This document shows positions 17,734 to 27,097 of a DNA stretch of 55,689 nucleotides, piece by piece (within the stretch, counting starts at the first letter, position 1; the number at the start of each line of letters is the position of its first letter). The translations under genes were made by a program, and so were the position numbers. Source of the DNA: an uncultured Prevotellaceae bacterium (GTDB taxonomy: Bacteria > Bacteroidota > Bacteroidia > Bacteroidales > Bacteroidaceae); the NCBI GenBank assembly GCA_937915745.1, contig CALGGJ010000129.1, positions 1 through 55,689 of the forward strand. Direction: 5' to 3'. The notes beneath the pieces were generated by a model. That model was not told the DNA's origin and ran no database searches. It was given only the letters and a program-made list of their open reading frames with translations.

Positions 17734-18491
17734 AGACAAATATTGGTGTCGCGGTCGGCCAGAACCGGGAATTTCTGTCTGAACCTGTTGAGGCTATCCA
17801 TATCGATGTATGCTGATATACATGCTGGTTCCGACTGGGGACATTGGGCCACAACCCTGCCGTATGCATCGACCACCTGACTGTGTCCCGTATAGTCGCA
17901 ACGCGGGTCACTTCCAATGCGGTTCACGCCTACCACGTAACACTGATTCTCTATAGCCCGGGCTTTCAGCAACGTGTTCCACACGCCGATGCGCGAAGCG
18001 GGCCACGAGGCTACGTAGAGTATGCAATCATAGTCGTTGCGGTTGCGGCTGAATACAGGAAAGCGCAGGTCGTAGCATACCTGAAGCATGAACCGCACAC
18101 CACGCCACTCTACCACAGTCCGCCTTTCACCGGCTGTGTAATGTTCGGGTTCTCCACCATATGTAAAGAGGTGGCGTTTGTCGTAGTAGGCCTCACCGTC
18201 GGGGGTGACGAAATAAAAACGGTTGCGATATGTGCCGTCTGCACAATGTGTGGCAATGCTGCCAGCCATGGCGGCATCAAGTTTGCGCGACATGACACGC
18301 ATCCATTGCAGGCTCTCGCCTTGTTCCTCCTCTGCTATGCCCTCGGGGTGTACCGCAAAGCCTGTGCTCCACATCTCGGGCAACACATAAAGGTCGCTCA
18401 ACGGAGCTGCCTGTATGACACGTTCCATATCAGAGCGATTCCGCTCGGGTGCCGCCCATTCTATGTCGGTCTGAACAAGTGTGAATAACAT
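17721..18491 (-). CDS. Carbon-nitrogen hydrolase, omega-amidase type
   Basis: A 256-residue nitrilase-superfamily enzyme with the full Glu-Lys-Cys triad: Glu39 (LPEMWSTGF), Lys105 (YDKRHLFTYGGE) and Cys139 (LQVCYDLRFPVF). The motifs fit the YafV/Nit2 omega-amidase group, which hydrolyses alpha-ketoglutaramate-type amides left by glutamine transaminases. An aminotransferase is encoded in the same operon, which fits. The frame is open upstream, but MLFTLVQTDIEW is the family N-terminus, so I start at 18491. It is the last gene of the reverse operon. Confidence 0.88.
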   Translation of the reverse strand: MLFTLVQTDIEWAAPERNRSDMERVIQAAPLSDLYVLPEMWSTGFAVHPEGIAEEEQGESLQWMRVMSRKLDAAMAGSIATHCADGTYRNRFYFVTPDGEAYYDKRHLFTYGGEPEHYTAGERRTVVEWRGVRFMLQVCYDLRFPVFSRNRNDYDCILYVASWPASRIGVWNTLLKARAIENQCYVVGVNRIGSDPRCDYTGHSQVVDAYGRVVAQCPQSEPACISAYIDMDSLNRFRQKFPVLADRDTNICLSPT

Positions 18492-18573
18492 GGTGCAGAA
18501 TGTATAAAGTGCAGATGATGGTGCTGATGGAGTAATGCCCACAGAATGGCACACGCAATTATCTCGGGGATTA

Positions 18574-18987
18574 TCAAACAATTCCAGTGGCAGTTGACTT
18601 ACGTGATGTTCGGTATGCCAGCCCCGTCATGACTGCAATGAGCAGTCCATCCTGATTGGTTACCTTGATATCGCAGTATGGCAACCGATGGTGGTCGTGC
18701 GTCGAAATGCATACGGCGGTTAGGCGGTCGCCCAGATGTGCTGAATTGAGGAATGTGATGGTATTGGAAATGCCAAGTGTCACGTTTTCGCAGTTGTTGG
18801 TGACAGCTGCAAAGCTGAGGTCGGCCAGTGTGTATATGGCTCCGCCCTGACACACACCTGCCGCATTGAGGTGTACTTCGCCCACTGTCAGTTCGGCACG
18901 TGCATACCCCTCGCCCACCTCGGTTACCTGTGCTCCCGAGGTGCGTGCAAAGCGGTCGTCGTTGTTTAGTCGGTCAATTAACATCAT
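18574..18987 (-). CDS. PaaI-type hotdog-fold thioesterase
   Basis: A 137-residue acyl-CoA thioesterase of the PaaI/4HBT group, with the hotdog helix motif LNAAGVCQGGAIYTLADLSF. PaaI enzymes release CoA from aryl-CoA esters. Its start overlaps the ACT gene stop by four bases (ATGA). Beside two PaaK ligases and an indolepyruvate oxidoreductase, it could release arylacetates from arylacetyl-CoA or clear dead-end CoA esters. Confidence 0.87.
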   Translation of the reverse strand: MMLIDRLNNDDRFARTSGAQVTEVGEGYARAELTVGEVHLNAAGVCQGGAIYTLADLSFAAVTNNCENVTLGISNTITFLNSAHLGDRLTAVCISTHDHHRLPYCDIKVTNQDGLLIAVMTGLAYRTSRKSTATGIV

Positions 18988-19397
18988 GCAAACTCGCCTT
19001 CATCCAAAACAGTCAACGAATTCGCCTTGACCACCTGTTCAACAAGCTCCGACGGCTCGGCACGGAACACGAGTACGCCCCTGCCCTTCCAGAGGAAAGA
19101 ATAAAGATATAACAGACTTATGCCAGCCTGCGACAGCATGTTCACGGCATTGGCCGCACGTCCGGGTTCATCATCGATACTGATGGCATAGACATGTGTA
19201 AGTTGCACATTGATGCCCGACTCATTAAGCATGATGAACGCCTGCTCGGGCTTGTCGCACAACACACGATAAATACCAAAATCCTTCGTATCGGCCACTG
19301 TGGATGCTATAATTTGTATGCCTGCACGACTCAGGATATCGAGCACACGGATGAGTGTTCCACTCTTGTTTTCAATAAATATTGACAGCTGTTTCAT
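18984..19397 (-). CDS. Tandem ACT-domain protein
   Basis: A 137-residue protein made of two ACT domains (about 1-67 and 70-137; MKQLSIFIENKSGTLIRVLDIL opens the first, quoted here only as the family start). ACT domains bind amino acids and regulate linked enzymes. This stand-alone form is commonly found next to phenylacetate-CoA ligase genes, as here, five bases after paaK. A role as a sensor of aromatic amino acids for the ligase is likely but inferred. Confidence 0.88.
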   Translation of the reverse strand: MKQLSIFIENKSGTLIRVLDILSRAGIQIIASTVADTKDFGIYRVLCDKPEQAFIMLNESGINVQLTHVYAISIDDEPGRAANAVNMLSQAGISLLYLYSFLWKGRGVLVFRAEPSELVEQVVKANSLTVLDEGEFA

Positions 19398-19402
19398 ACG
19401 TA

Positions 19403-20719
19403 CTATTGATATACTTTTCGTTTATCTACTACTCTCACGGCCTTACCCTCGCTCACCGGCAGTGTTCCCTTTGGCACAAGCCGCACATGCGGTGTCAGCA
19501 GTATCTCATCTTTCAGACGATGTTTAATCTCCTTCTCAAGAGCCACCAGACGCTGATAGTCATCGGTAAAGAGCTCTTCGAGTTCTACCTCGACAGTCAT
19601 ATTATCGTTGTCGGCATCAGTGGTGAGGGTTATGAGATAGTTGCTTGCCAGTTCCTTAAATTGCATTAGTATCGTCTCAATCTGAATAGGGAAGATATTG
19701 ACGCCACGCAGCACGATCATGTCGTCAGAACGCCCTCGCATACGATCCAGACGTATGTGGTTGCGTCCGCATGGGCATGAATGTCCCAATACCCGAGTGA
19801 GGTCGCGAGTGCGATATCTCAGCAGAGGCATAGCCTCGCGGTTGAGGGTTGTAAGCACCAGCTCGCCTATCTCACCATCGGCCACCGGCTCAAGTGTCTC
19901 GGGATTGATAATCTCTACGATGTAATAGTCTTCCCAAAAGTGAAGACCGTTCTGCTCTTTGCATTCAAAGCCCACTCCAGGTCCACACATCTCGCTCATA
20001 CCAAACGAGTTGTAGGCCTTCACCCCCAACATCTGCTCTATGCGCCGGCGCTGTTCCTCCGAATGAGGTTCGGCTCCGATGGCAAGCACCTTGAGTTTTG
20101 TGTCGCGACGCGGATCGACGCCCTCTTGCTGCATCACCTCGTACAACCGAGTCACATAGCTCGGAACAGCATGAATGGCCGTAGTACCGAAATCCTTGAT
20201 AAACTTAATCTGACGCAACGAGTTGCCGGCAGCTGCCGGTACTGTGAGTGCGCCAAGACGTTCTGCTCCATATTGGAAACCCAGTCCACCGGTAAACATA
20301 CCATATCCCGATGAGTTTTGGAACACATCGTCGGGCCGAAGTCCAACCATCCACAAGCAGCGAGCCACCGCATTGGCCCACTCGTCGAGGTCGCGTTGAG
20401 TGTGGAGTATAACTGTTGGATTGCCCGTCGTACCTGATGAAGAGTGCAGACGCACACACTGAGGCAACGGCACACTGGCCATACCAAACGGATATGTGTC
20501 GCGCAGGTCTTGCTTGGTGGTGAATGGTATCTTGCGCAGGTCGTCGAGCGACCGTATGTCGTCGGGAGACAATCCTGCATTGGCAAAGCGTTTACGGTAG
20601 AACTCTGAATTCATGCAGTGCTTCACTGTCTTCTTCAGACGTTCGAGTTGCAGAGCCTTCAGTTCATCGCGTGAGAGAGTCTCATACTGAGGATGTAGAT
20701 AAGGTGAGTTGTTGTCCAT
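19403..20719 (-). CDS. paaK: Phenylacetate-CoA ligase (copy 1)
   Basis: A 438-residue AMP-forming ligase that makes arylacetyl-CoA from an arylacetate, ATP and CoA. The nucleotide-binding loop SSSGTTGNPTVILHT is at about 93-106. GAEPHSEEQR, SFGMSEMCGPG and RYRTRDLTRVLGH are further family motifs. It is the same length as, and clearly related to, the copy at 22078. The two flank an aminotransferase, so they probably differ in substrate. Confidence 0.92.
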   Translation of the reverse strand: MDNNSPYLHPQYETLSRDELKALQLERLKKTVKHCMNSEFYRKRFANAGLSPDDIRSLDDLRKIPFTTKQDLRDTYPFGMASVPLPQCVRLHSSSGTTGNPTVILHTQRDLDEWANAVARCLWMVGLRPDDVFQNSSGYGMFTGGLGFQYGAERLGALTVPAAAGNSLRQIKFIKDFGTTAIHAVPSYVTRLYEVMQQEGVDPRRDTKLKVLAIGAEPHSEEQRRRIEQMLGVKAYNSFGMSEMCGPGVGFECKEQNGLHFWEDYYIVEIINPETLEPVADGEIGELVLTTLNREAMPLLRYRTRDLTRVLGHSCPCGRNHIRLDRMRGRSDDMIVLRGVNIFPIQIETILMQFKELASNYLITLTTDADNDNMTVEVELEELFTDDYQRLVALEKEIKHRLKDEILLTPHVRLVPKGTLPVSEGKAVRVVDKRKVYQ

Positions 20720-20732
20720 GATTGATTAAGAG

Positions 20733-22043
20733 TTAGAGATGGTTTTGTCTGAATGATTCGATACGTTCTTTGAACAATGGCTCGTGTTCCCGCCTGAAAA
20801 ACGAAGTACAGATGCGCACACCCTGTTCGTTGCTACCCATAGTGTCGAGGGGAAAGACAGCGATTCCGTAGTACATCAGTTCGCGTGTGAGTTGCAGGTC
20901 GTTCATGCCCGGATATTGCACTGTGAAGTAGAATCCGTCGGCCAATGGTGCTCCCATGTCGTTGTCATACACAAGGTAGAAACCATTGGCAAGCAACACA
21001 TCCTTCATAAATCGTGCACGACGTCCGTACTCCCTCACGTCGTCGAGGAAGTTGTACGTACCGTCACATGCAGCCTCCATAAGTGCAGCCATGGCATGTT
21101 GCACACTGTGTGTCGTACCACTCGACAGGGTGTACATCAGTCGGTTGGTGAAGAAGTCGCCAAACTCACCCACACCGAACCTATCCTTCAAAGCCGGATA
21201 GACACGATGGTAGAGAGTATTGCTGATACATGTCACGCCTATACGCTGTCCGGCATACGAAAATGCCTTCGAACCCGATATCGCCAGTACATAACGGTCG
21301 GTGTATCGAGCCACTGTGGCCTGGTATGGCGCTTGGAACGGATGCGCTAGGTCGCGTCGGAAGTCCATTGCGAAGTATGCCAAATCTTCGAGTATCACCA
21401 CATCGTACTTATCGGCCAATCGTGCCATACCCTCCAGTTCCTCATCGTTGAAGCACACCCACGACGGGTTGTTGGGGTTTGAATAAACAATCCCGCAGAT
21501 ATTGCCTGGAGCGAGTATTGAGTCGAGTTTGCTGATGAGGTCCCGGCCACGGAAATCGTGGATGTCGAGTCCTATGTGCTTTATGCCTATCACGTCACAC
21601 TGTGTAGTCTGCACAGGAAACCCCGGATGTATGAACAGCACGGTATCGCGCTCGGGCATGGCATGGTGCATAGTCATGAATGTAGCAAACGTACCTTGCA
21701 TACTACCGGTAGTGGGTACGCAACACTCGGGGTCGATATCAACACCAATGAAAGCCTTCACAAACATTGATGCCGCATGCTTGATGCGAGGAATACCTCC
21801 ATTGGGCGGATATATGGTTGCACATCCTTCGGCCAGTGCATCCTGTTCGGCCTTTAGTGCGATGTCCGATGGTTGCAGGCCGGGTACCCCCATTTCGAGG
21901 TGTATTATTGGTTGTCCGGTGCGTTCTTCAAGCAGTCGCGACAATGATTGTATGTCGCGAATGGTGGCTGTGGAGAAGTCGCCCAGCCCCATGCTGTCGA
22001 TAGCAGCGGTTACGATGTCGTAGTTTAGCGGAGTATTCATCAA
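20733..22043 (-). CDS. Class I/II PLP-dependent aminotransferase
   Basis: A 436-residue fold-type I aminotransferase. The PLP lysine is Lys259 in ISGSKAFSYAGQRIG. SNPNNPSW and ILEDLAYF supply the Asn and Asp/Tyr contacts. The location between two PaaK ligases, downstream of iorAB, points to aromatic amino acids and their 2-oxo acids, but specificity cannot be read directly. It is spaced 13 bases from the next gene and 34 from the previous one. Confidence 0.88.
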   Translation of the reverse strand: MMNTPLNYDIVTAAIDSMGLGDFSTATIRDIQSLSRLLEERTGQPIIHLEMGVPGLQPSDIALKAEQDALAEGCATIYPPNGGIPRIKHAASMFVKAFIGVDIDPECCVPTTGSMQGTFATFMTMHHAMPERDTVLFIHPGFPVQTTQCDVIGIKHIGLDIHDFRGRDLISKLDSILAPGNICGIVYSNPNNPSWVCFNDEELEGMARLADKYDVVILEDLAYFAMDFRRDLAHPFQAPYQATVARYTDRYVLAISGSKAFSYAGQRIGVTCISNTLYHRVYPALKDRFGVGEFGDFFTNRLMYTLSSGTTHSVQHAMAALMEAACDGTYNFLDDVREYGRRARFMKDVLLANGFYLVYDNDMGAPLADGFYFTVQYPGMNDLQLTRELMYYGIAVFPLDTMGSNEQGVRICTSFFRREHEPLFKERIESFRQNHL

Positions 22044-22077
22044 AGTATATTTCCTGTTACTTCATGTCAGTGAGTTG

Positions 22078-23394
22078 TTACATCCAGTCGGTGAGCAAGG
22101 TGCGTTTGTCGAGCACATGCTTTGCCTTGCCCGTCGAGCGCTCTATATTGCCCGGTTCCTTAATATGTATGTTTGGTTTGATGCCGACCATGCTTACTAT
22201 ACGGTCGTAGAGAGGTTTGATGAATGGCATTTGCTGTGCAGGGTTTGGCGAGAAGTATTCTGAACGCAGTTCGACATCGAGGTCGAATGTATCTTCGTTG
22301 TTCTTTCTGTCAACGGTTATGAAATACTGCGGAGTGAATACAGGGAACTCGGTCAGTGCGGTTTCTATCTGTGATGGGAACACATTTACGCCACGAATGA
22401 TTAGCATGTCGTCGCTTCGTCCCAGTATTTTTCCGAGTCGGACGGTAGTGCGTCCACACTCGCATGGTTCGTATATAAGGTGTGTGAGGTCGCGTGTACG
22501 GTAGCGCAGTATCGGCATTGCTTCCTTGCAGAGTGTTGTAAACACGAGTTCGCCTTCCTCGCCCTGTTCCACAGGTTCGAGTGTCTCGGGATTGATGATT
22601 TCGGGGTAGAACATGTCTTCTGCCACGTGTGTACCATTCTGGAATTGGCATTCACCGCCCACACCCGGTCCGCACATCTCGGTAAGTCCGTAGATGTCGA
22701 TGGCCTTGATGTGCAGTTTTTTCTCCAGTTCGCGCCGTATGCCCCATGTCCATGGTTCTGCACCGAAGAATCCCACTCTCAGTTTGAGGTCTTCGGCCTT
22801 TATGTCCCTGCTTTGTTCTATTACCTCTGCCAGTCGCAGTGCGTATGATGGTGTGCAGCATAATGCCGTTGTACCTAGGTCTTTCATCAGCATCACCTGT
22901 TTTTCAGAGTTGCCCGAGGATGTCGGCAACTGGACAGCTCCGCAGAGTCCGGCTCCGTCGTGTGCACCGAGTCCGCCGGTGAACAGTCCGTATCCATACG
23001 ATACTTGTACGATATCGCCTGGGCCTATATCTCCCACAGCCATGACTCGTGCCACACACTCGGCCCACATCTTCAGGTCGTTCTCTGTATATACCCCGAC
23101 CACGGGCTTGCCCGTCGTGCCGCTCGATGCGTGTATTCGGCGTATTTCGCTCTGTGGCACGGCTTGCAGACCATACGGATACTCGTCGCGCAAGTCGTAC
23201 TTTGTGGTGAACGGCAGTTTTGTGATGTCTTCAAGTCCGCGTATGTCTTCGGGTTTCACACCCATCTTGTCCATCTTGCGGCGGTAGAACGGTACTTTCT
23301 CGTAGCATGTTTTCACGGTCTTGATAAGTCTCTCGGCCTGCAGGGCACGCATGTCTTCTCGCGACATGCATTCCATCTCTTTGTTATAAATCAT
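22078..23394 (-). CDS. paaK: Phenylacetate-CoA ligase (copy 2)
   Basis: A 438-residue paralogue of copy 1, with ASSGTTGKPVVGVYT at about 89-103, GAEPWTWGIR, YGLTEMCGPG and RYRTRDLTHLIYE. It makes aryl-CoA from aryl acids. It diverges clearly from copy 1, so this is an old duplication or separate recruitment and not a recent tandem copy. It lies 43 bases after the TonB-like gene. Confidence 0.92.
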   Translation of the reverse strand: MIYNKEMECMSREDMRALQAERLIKTVKTCYEKVPFYRRKMDKMGVKPEDIRGLEDITKLPFTTKYDLRDEYPYGLQAVPQSEIRRIHASSGTTGKPVVGVYTENDLKMWAECVARVMAVGDIGPGDIVQVSYGYGLFTGGLGAHDGAGLCGAVQLPTSSGNSEKQVMLMKDLGTTALCCTPSYALRLAEVIEQSRDIKAEDLKLRVGFFGAEPWTWGIRRELEKKLHIKAIDIYGLTEMCGPGVGGECQFQNGTHVAEDMFYPEIINPETLEPVEQGEEGELVFTTLCKEAMPILRYRTRDLTHLIYEPCECGRTTVRLGKILGRSDDMLIIRGVNVFPSQIETALTEFPVFTPQYFITVDRKNNEDTFDLDVELRSEYFSPNPAQQMPFIKPLYDRIVSMVGIKPNIHIKEPGNIERSTGKAKHVLDKRTLLTDWM

Positions 23395-23437
23395 TGTCGT
23401 GTTTTTTTGTATTATTAAACTATATGTATGTATTTGT

Positions 23438-24721
23438 TTACAACTTGAACCTTACGATAATTGTCACCTTGGTCGGCACTGGTTGCCCGTTTTGCCGCCC
23501 TGGAGTCCATTTCGGCATTGAGTGCACCAGCCTCAGTGCTTCGCGATTGAGCGACGGGTCGGCACTCTTTATCACTTCTGCTCCTCCTGCCACGGTGCCG
23601 TCTGCCTCTATCGCAGCTTGTACTATCACTGTTCCTTCGATGCCCATCTCGGCAGCCATGTCCGGATATTTCATGTTGGTGTTCAGATAATTCAGCATCG
23701 CAGCGTCGCCACCGGGGAATTGGGGTATCGCCATGGGTGCCTCCGTCAGGTCGGTCCGTTCCGACACCGGTATGGGTTGCACCTCGTCGAAATGTCCTGT
23801 GCGTCCGTCGGGGTTGTCAATATTGATGGCCACACTATTTTCGTTGATGTCTCTCAAGTCTCTCTCGCGACATTTCACGCCTTCGGGAACATTAAACGGC
23901 AGCAATGACCAACAAAAGGAGAATGCACCAAGACCGATACTTTCGAGTCCCGATTCCGGCAGTCGTATCTCATATAGGTTGGTGGACCATAAGGCATGTT
24001 CCGGAATATGTGATATCTGCGCTTTCGACAAGTCGATGCGTATAAGGTTATGTTCTTTTACCATTGTGCGCAAAAACTCAACGTCGAGCGAGTCGAGCGG
24101 TCCGCTGATGATGATGTTATCGGTGTCGATGGCCGACTGCTTTGCTACGGCCTCGGCCAGCGTTCCTGGTTTCTCCGTAGTGACATGATGGCTGACAGCC
24201 TTGCGAAAGACTGCCACATATTCCTGCACCCCCTTGGCATTAAATTTATACCTTGACTGCTCGGTGGGGTCAGACGTAGGGTCGGATGATTCGTCGGGTT
24301 TGGCCAAATCAACGTTGTCGCCACTTCTTTTTATTCTGCCATCACTTGCTTTCAGGAAGTATGAAGACATATCCTCTCCCTGCCTGAAGTCGGCCTTGTT
24401 GACAAATCCGGCAATTGTATATCCCGCTATCGGATATGCAATAAAACGACAGCAGTAGTTTTGCACGAAATCAGCCCTCAAGTTTGCCTTCAGTTCCGAT
24501 TGTGTACCGACGGTTCCTTCCTCAGTCAGGTAATTGTCACGAAAAGCCTCTTTGTCCTTGATGCGCACAAACCCCATGTATGCAGGTTCTGCCGAGAGCC
24601 TCACGTGAAAGTCCCGGTAATACTTGCTTTCAAACATGTCAAGTACATTAAGGAGCTCTATCTGGGCCGACGCTGCTCCTGCGGATACAAGAAGTAAGAT
24701 GAATGACAGCAATCGTTTCAT
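23438..24721 (-). CDS. Exported protein with leucine-rich-like segment and TonB C-terminal domain
   Basis: A 427-residue protein with a signal peptide (about 1-19). The middle has a short leucine-rich-repeat-like stretch (about 230-275). The C-terminal TonB domain (about 338-427) contains YPDMAAEMGIEGTVIVQA and ends VPTKVTIIVRFKL. TonB domains of this type pass energy to outer-membrane transporters, or act as stand-alone periplasmic modules. The N-terminus looks like a cleaved signal and not a membrane anchor. Its start overlaps the iorB stop by four bases, an odd coupling to a cytoplasmic redox enzyme. Confidence 0.8.
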   Translation of the reverse strand: MKRLLSFILLLVSAGAASAQIELLNVLDMFESKYYRDFHVRLSAEPAYMGFVRIKDKEAFRDNYLTEEGTVGTQSELKANLRADFVQNYCCRFIAYPIAGYTIAGFVNKADFRQGEDMSSYFLKASDGRIKRSGDNVDLAKPDESSDPTSDPTEQSRYKFNAKGVQEYVAVFRKAVSHHVTTEKPGTLAEAVAKQSAIDTDNIIISGPLDSLDVEFLRTMVKEHNLIRIDLSKAQISHIPEHALWSTNLYEIRLPESGLESIGLGAFSFCWSLLPFNVPEGVKCRERDLRDINENSVAINIDNPDGRTGHFDEVQPIPVSERTDLTEAPMAIPQFPGGDAAMLNYLNTNMKYPDMAAEMGIEGTVIVQAAIEADGTVAGGAEVIKSADPSLNREALRLVHSMPKWTPGRQNGQPVPTKVTIIVRFKL

Positions 24722-25299
24722 GGTAATACCGTTTGTTTCAATCCTGCATCGAATGCCCTGATGTTGGCCTCGACCACAGCCTCGCCCTTACGTGCGAAGA
24801 TGGTGCAGATTGCTTGTCGCAGCTGTTCCACACCTATTATGTTTATATATGGAGCAGCCATCCCGAGCAGCACCATGTTCGAACTTCGTGCGTTACCTGC
24901 TTCGCGAGCCGCCTGCTCGATGTCGAGCTGTACCACGTGTGGCAGTTTGCGGTATGCCTCGTCCAGTTTGTCGGTCGCAGGATAGTCGGGTATGTTGACA
25001 AACGGCTGGTTGCTGGTCACTACCACCCCGTCCTTGGCCAGGTAAGGCAGGTAGCGCAGTGCCTCCATCGGCTCCATGCTTATGATGAGGTCGGCAGCGC
25101 CCTGTGGTATGAGGTCGGAATAGATGGTGTCGGTCGATAGTCGCAGGTTGCTTTGTACGTCACCCCCGCGCTGACTCATTCCGTGTACCTCGGCTTGTTT
25201 CAGGTTTATGCCGGTTTGTGTAGCTGCCTGTCCTATGATGGTTGCGATTGAGAGGATGCCTTGTCCGCCCACACCGCATAGTATGATGTCTTTCTTCAT
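24718..25299 (-). CDS. iorB: Indolepyruvate ferredoxin oxidoreductase, beta subunit
   Basis: A 193-residue gamma-type catalytic domain of the 2-oxoacid:ferredoxin oxidoreductases, opening KKDIILCGVGGQGILSIA and carrying EVHGMSQRGGDV. With IorA it converts aryl pyruvates and CoA to arylacetyl-CoA, CO2 and reduced ferredoxin, reversibly. The frame is open upstream; the family start is MKKD at 25299. Both ends overlap the neighbouring genes by four bases. Confidence 0.92.
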   Translation of the reverse strand: MKKDIILCGVGGQGILSIATIIGQAATQTGINLKQAEVHGMSQRGGDVQSNLRLSTDTIYSDLIPQGAADLIISMEPMEALRYLPYLAKDGVVVTSNQPFVNIPDYPATDKLDEAYRKLPHVVQLDIEQAAREAGNARSSNMVLLGMAAPYINIIGVEQLRQAICTIFARKGEAVVEANIRAFDAGLKQTVLP

Positions 25300-26888
25300 T
25301 GTTTCTTCTCTCTTGCGTGTCGTGCAGCGGTCTGTATGCATTCGCGTCGTGGTATGACGACCGACACACCGTTGTATTCAATTTCTTCGCGCAGTATGCG
25401 TGTAATCTCGGGCATGTTTTTTGGTAGTGGCACAACCACCCTCACGTGTTCGGGCTCTACTCCGAGTGCGATGCAGATGGCTTCGTATTTGCTGGTTCCG
25501 GCCGAGTCTTGTCCGCCGGTCATACCGGTAGTGAGGTTGTCGCTTATCACGATGGTGATGTTGCTCTTGTCGTTCACGGCGTCGAGCAGTCCGGTCATGC
25601 CCGAGTGTGTGAATGTAGAGTCGCCTATGATTGCCACTGCGGGGAAGAGTCCTGCATCGGCTGCACCCTTGGCCATTGTGATGCTGGCACCCATATCGAC
25701 ACAGCTTGCAAGAGCTTTGAACGGTGGCAGCGCACCGAGTGTGTAGCAGCCTATATCGCCAAACACGCGGTGGTCGGGGTAGTCGGCCAGCACTTGGTTC
25801 AGCGCCGCATACACGTCGCGGTGTCCGCATCCCTTGCATAGTTGTGGCGGGCGTGCAGCCACTATGTCCGGAACTTCGAATGATGGTCCGTCCAAGCTCG
25901 TCGGGTCGGTATTCAGGGCAAGTCTCACACAGTCGGGCGTCAGTTCGCCCGTGCGTGGCAAGTGAGCCGTGAGGCGTCCGCCCACCGGATAGTCGGCACC
26001 CACCAGCTGCTTCACCTGCTCTTCCACAAACGGCTGTCCGTCTTCCACCACGAGCAGGCACTCGTGTTGTGCTGCAAAGCGGCGTATCGACTGTTCGGGC
26101 AGTGGATACTGCGACAGTTTCATCACATCGGCCTCGTCGCCTTTGCTTTCCATCACATAGTTGTATGCTATGCCGCAGGCTATGATGCCCGTCTTGCCCG
26201 ATGGTTTGCCTTGGCGGTTGAATGCCGACCGCTCGGCAGCCTCGGCCATATCCTTTTGTTTGTCTATCAGAGCCACATACTTGCGTCGTGCTATGCCAGG
26301 CAGCAGTACCCACTGGTCGATCGATGGTTGCATTGGGTTCACGTCTCTCACGTCGCCAATCTCCACCGCAGCCCGCGAGTGAGCCAGTCGTGTCACGATG
26401 CGCAGCAGCACCGGCACCCGCAACTGCTCAGACAAGTCGAATGCATATCTAGTCATATCGTACGCTTCCTGCTGGTTGGTCGGTTCCAATATCGGTATCA
26501 TGGCAAAGCGTCCGTAGAAGCGGCTGTCCTGTTCGTTCTGGCTCGAGTGCATCGACGGGTCGTCGGCAGCCAGAACCACCAGCCCGCCACCCACACCGGT
26601 GATGGCACTGTTGACAAATGCGTCGGCACATACGTTCATGCCCACATGTTTCATACACACCATGGCCCGTCGGCCTGCGTAGCTCATGCCCAGCGCAGCC
26701 TCCATGGCAGTCTTTTCGTTAGCCGACCACCGGCTATGTACACCGCGTTCGCATGCCAGGGCGTCGTTCTGAATAAATTCGGTTATCTCGGTGCTGGGAG
26801 TTCCCGGATAGGCATACACGCCGCTCAGACCAGCATGTATGGCTCCGAGGGCGACTGCCTCGTCGCCCAGCAAAAGTCGTCTGCTCAT
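25296..26888 (-). CDS. iorA: Indolepyruvate ferredoxin oxidoreductase, alpha subunit
   Basis: A 530-residue thiamine-diphosphate enzyme subunit. The N-terminus (LLLGDEAVALGAIHAG, YPGTPSTEI) is the pyrimidine-binding domain. CKGCGHRDVYAAL and VFGDIGCYTLG mark the TPP-binding domain. It ends RRECIQTAARHAREKKQ without the two C-terminal [4Fe-4S] motifs found in archaeal IorA; this may be normal in Bacteroidota. The start at 26888 is chosen over the longer frame by family match. It is the first gene of a nine-gene operon and has a good promoter. Confidence 0.93.
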   Translation of the reverse strand: MSRRLLLGDEAVALGAIHAGLSGVYAYPGTPSTEITEFIQNDALACERGVHSRWSANEKTAMEAALGMSYAGRRAMVCMKHVGMNVCADAFVNSAITGVGGGLVVLAADDPSMHSSQNEQDSRFYGRFAMIPILEPTNQQEAYDMTRYAFDLSEQLRVPVLLRIVTRLAHSRAAVEIGDVRDVNPMQPSIDQWVLLPGIARRKYVALIDKQKDMAEAAERSAFNRQGKPSGKTGIIACGIAYNYVMESKGDEADVMKLSQYPLPEQSIRRFAAQHECLLVVEDGQPFVEEQVKQLVGADYPVGGRLTAHLPRTGELTPDCVRLALNTDPTSLDGPSFEVPDIVAARPPQLCKGCGHRDVYAALNQVLADYPDHRVFGDIGCYTLGALPPFKALASCVDMGASITMAKGAADAGLFPAVAIIGDSTFTHSGMTGLLDAVNDKSNITIVISDNLTTGMTGGQDSAGTSKYEAICIALGVEPEHVRVVVPLPKNMPEITRILREEIEYNGVSVVIPRRECIQTAARHAREKKQ

Positions 26889-26930
26889 ACAATTCGTTCT
26901 ATTTACTCCTTTATTCTGTGTTTTCAGCCA

Positions 26931-26961
26931 CAAAGTTACACAATTATCACGAAACGGCAAG
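26931..26961 (-). promoter_or_regulatory. iorA operon promoter
   Basis: On the minus strand CTTG (26958-26961) is followed by 19 bases and TAACTTTG (26931-26938). It lies about 43 bases ahead of iorA and is a good match to the Bacteroidota consensus. Confidence 0.75.
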
Positions 26962-27097
26962 TATCTATACACCATAAAAAAGCTGTTAGGCTCATTTCTT
27001 ACTCAAAAAGCCAGAGAATCCGCACATTCAGCTTACACTTTGCACGTCACCGCAACTCCCTCCGACGCCCGGGTGCATGAAGCGTGCGGGCAGGAAT

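Noticed and set aside
17554..17739. Small repetitive protein from the 17.6-kb array
   Set aside because: The frame is only a translation of the tandem repeat, has no start context and overlaps the nitrilase 3' end.
19403..23394. Recent tandem duplication of paaK
   Set aside because: The two copies have equal length but differ at many positions and are separated by an aminotransferase gene, so the duplication is old.
25962..27080. 372-codon forward ORF opposite iorA
   Set aside because: Shadow of iorA; it runs on into the intergenic gap because no stop happens to occur. Composition is not protein-like.
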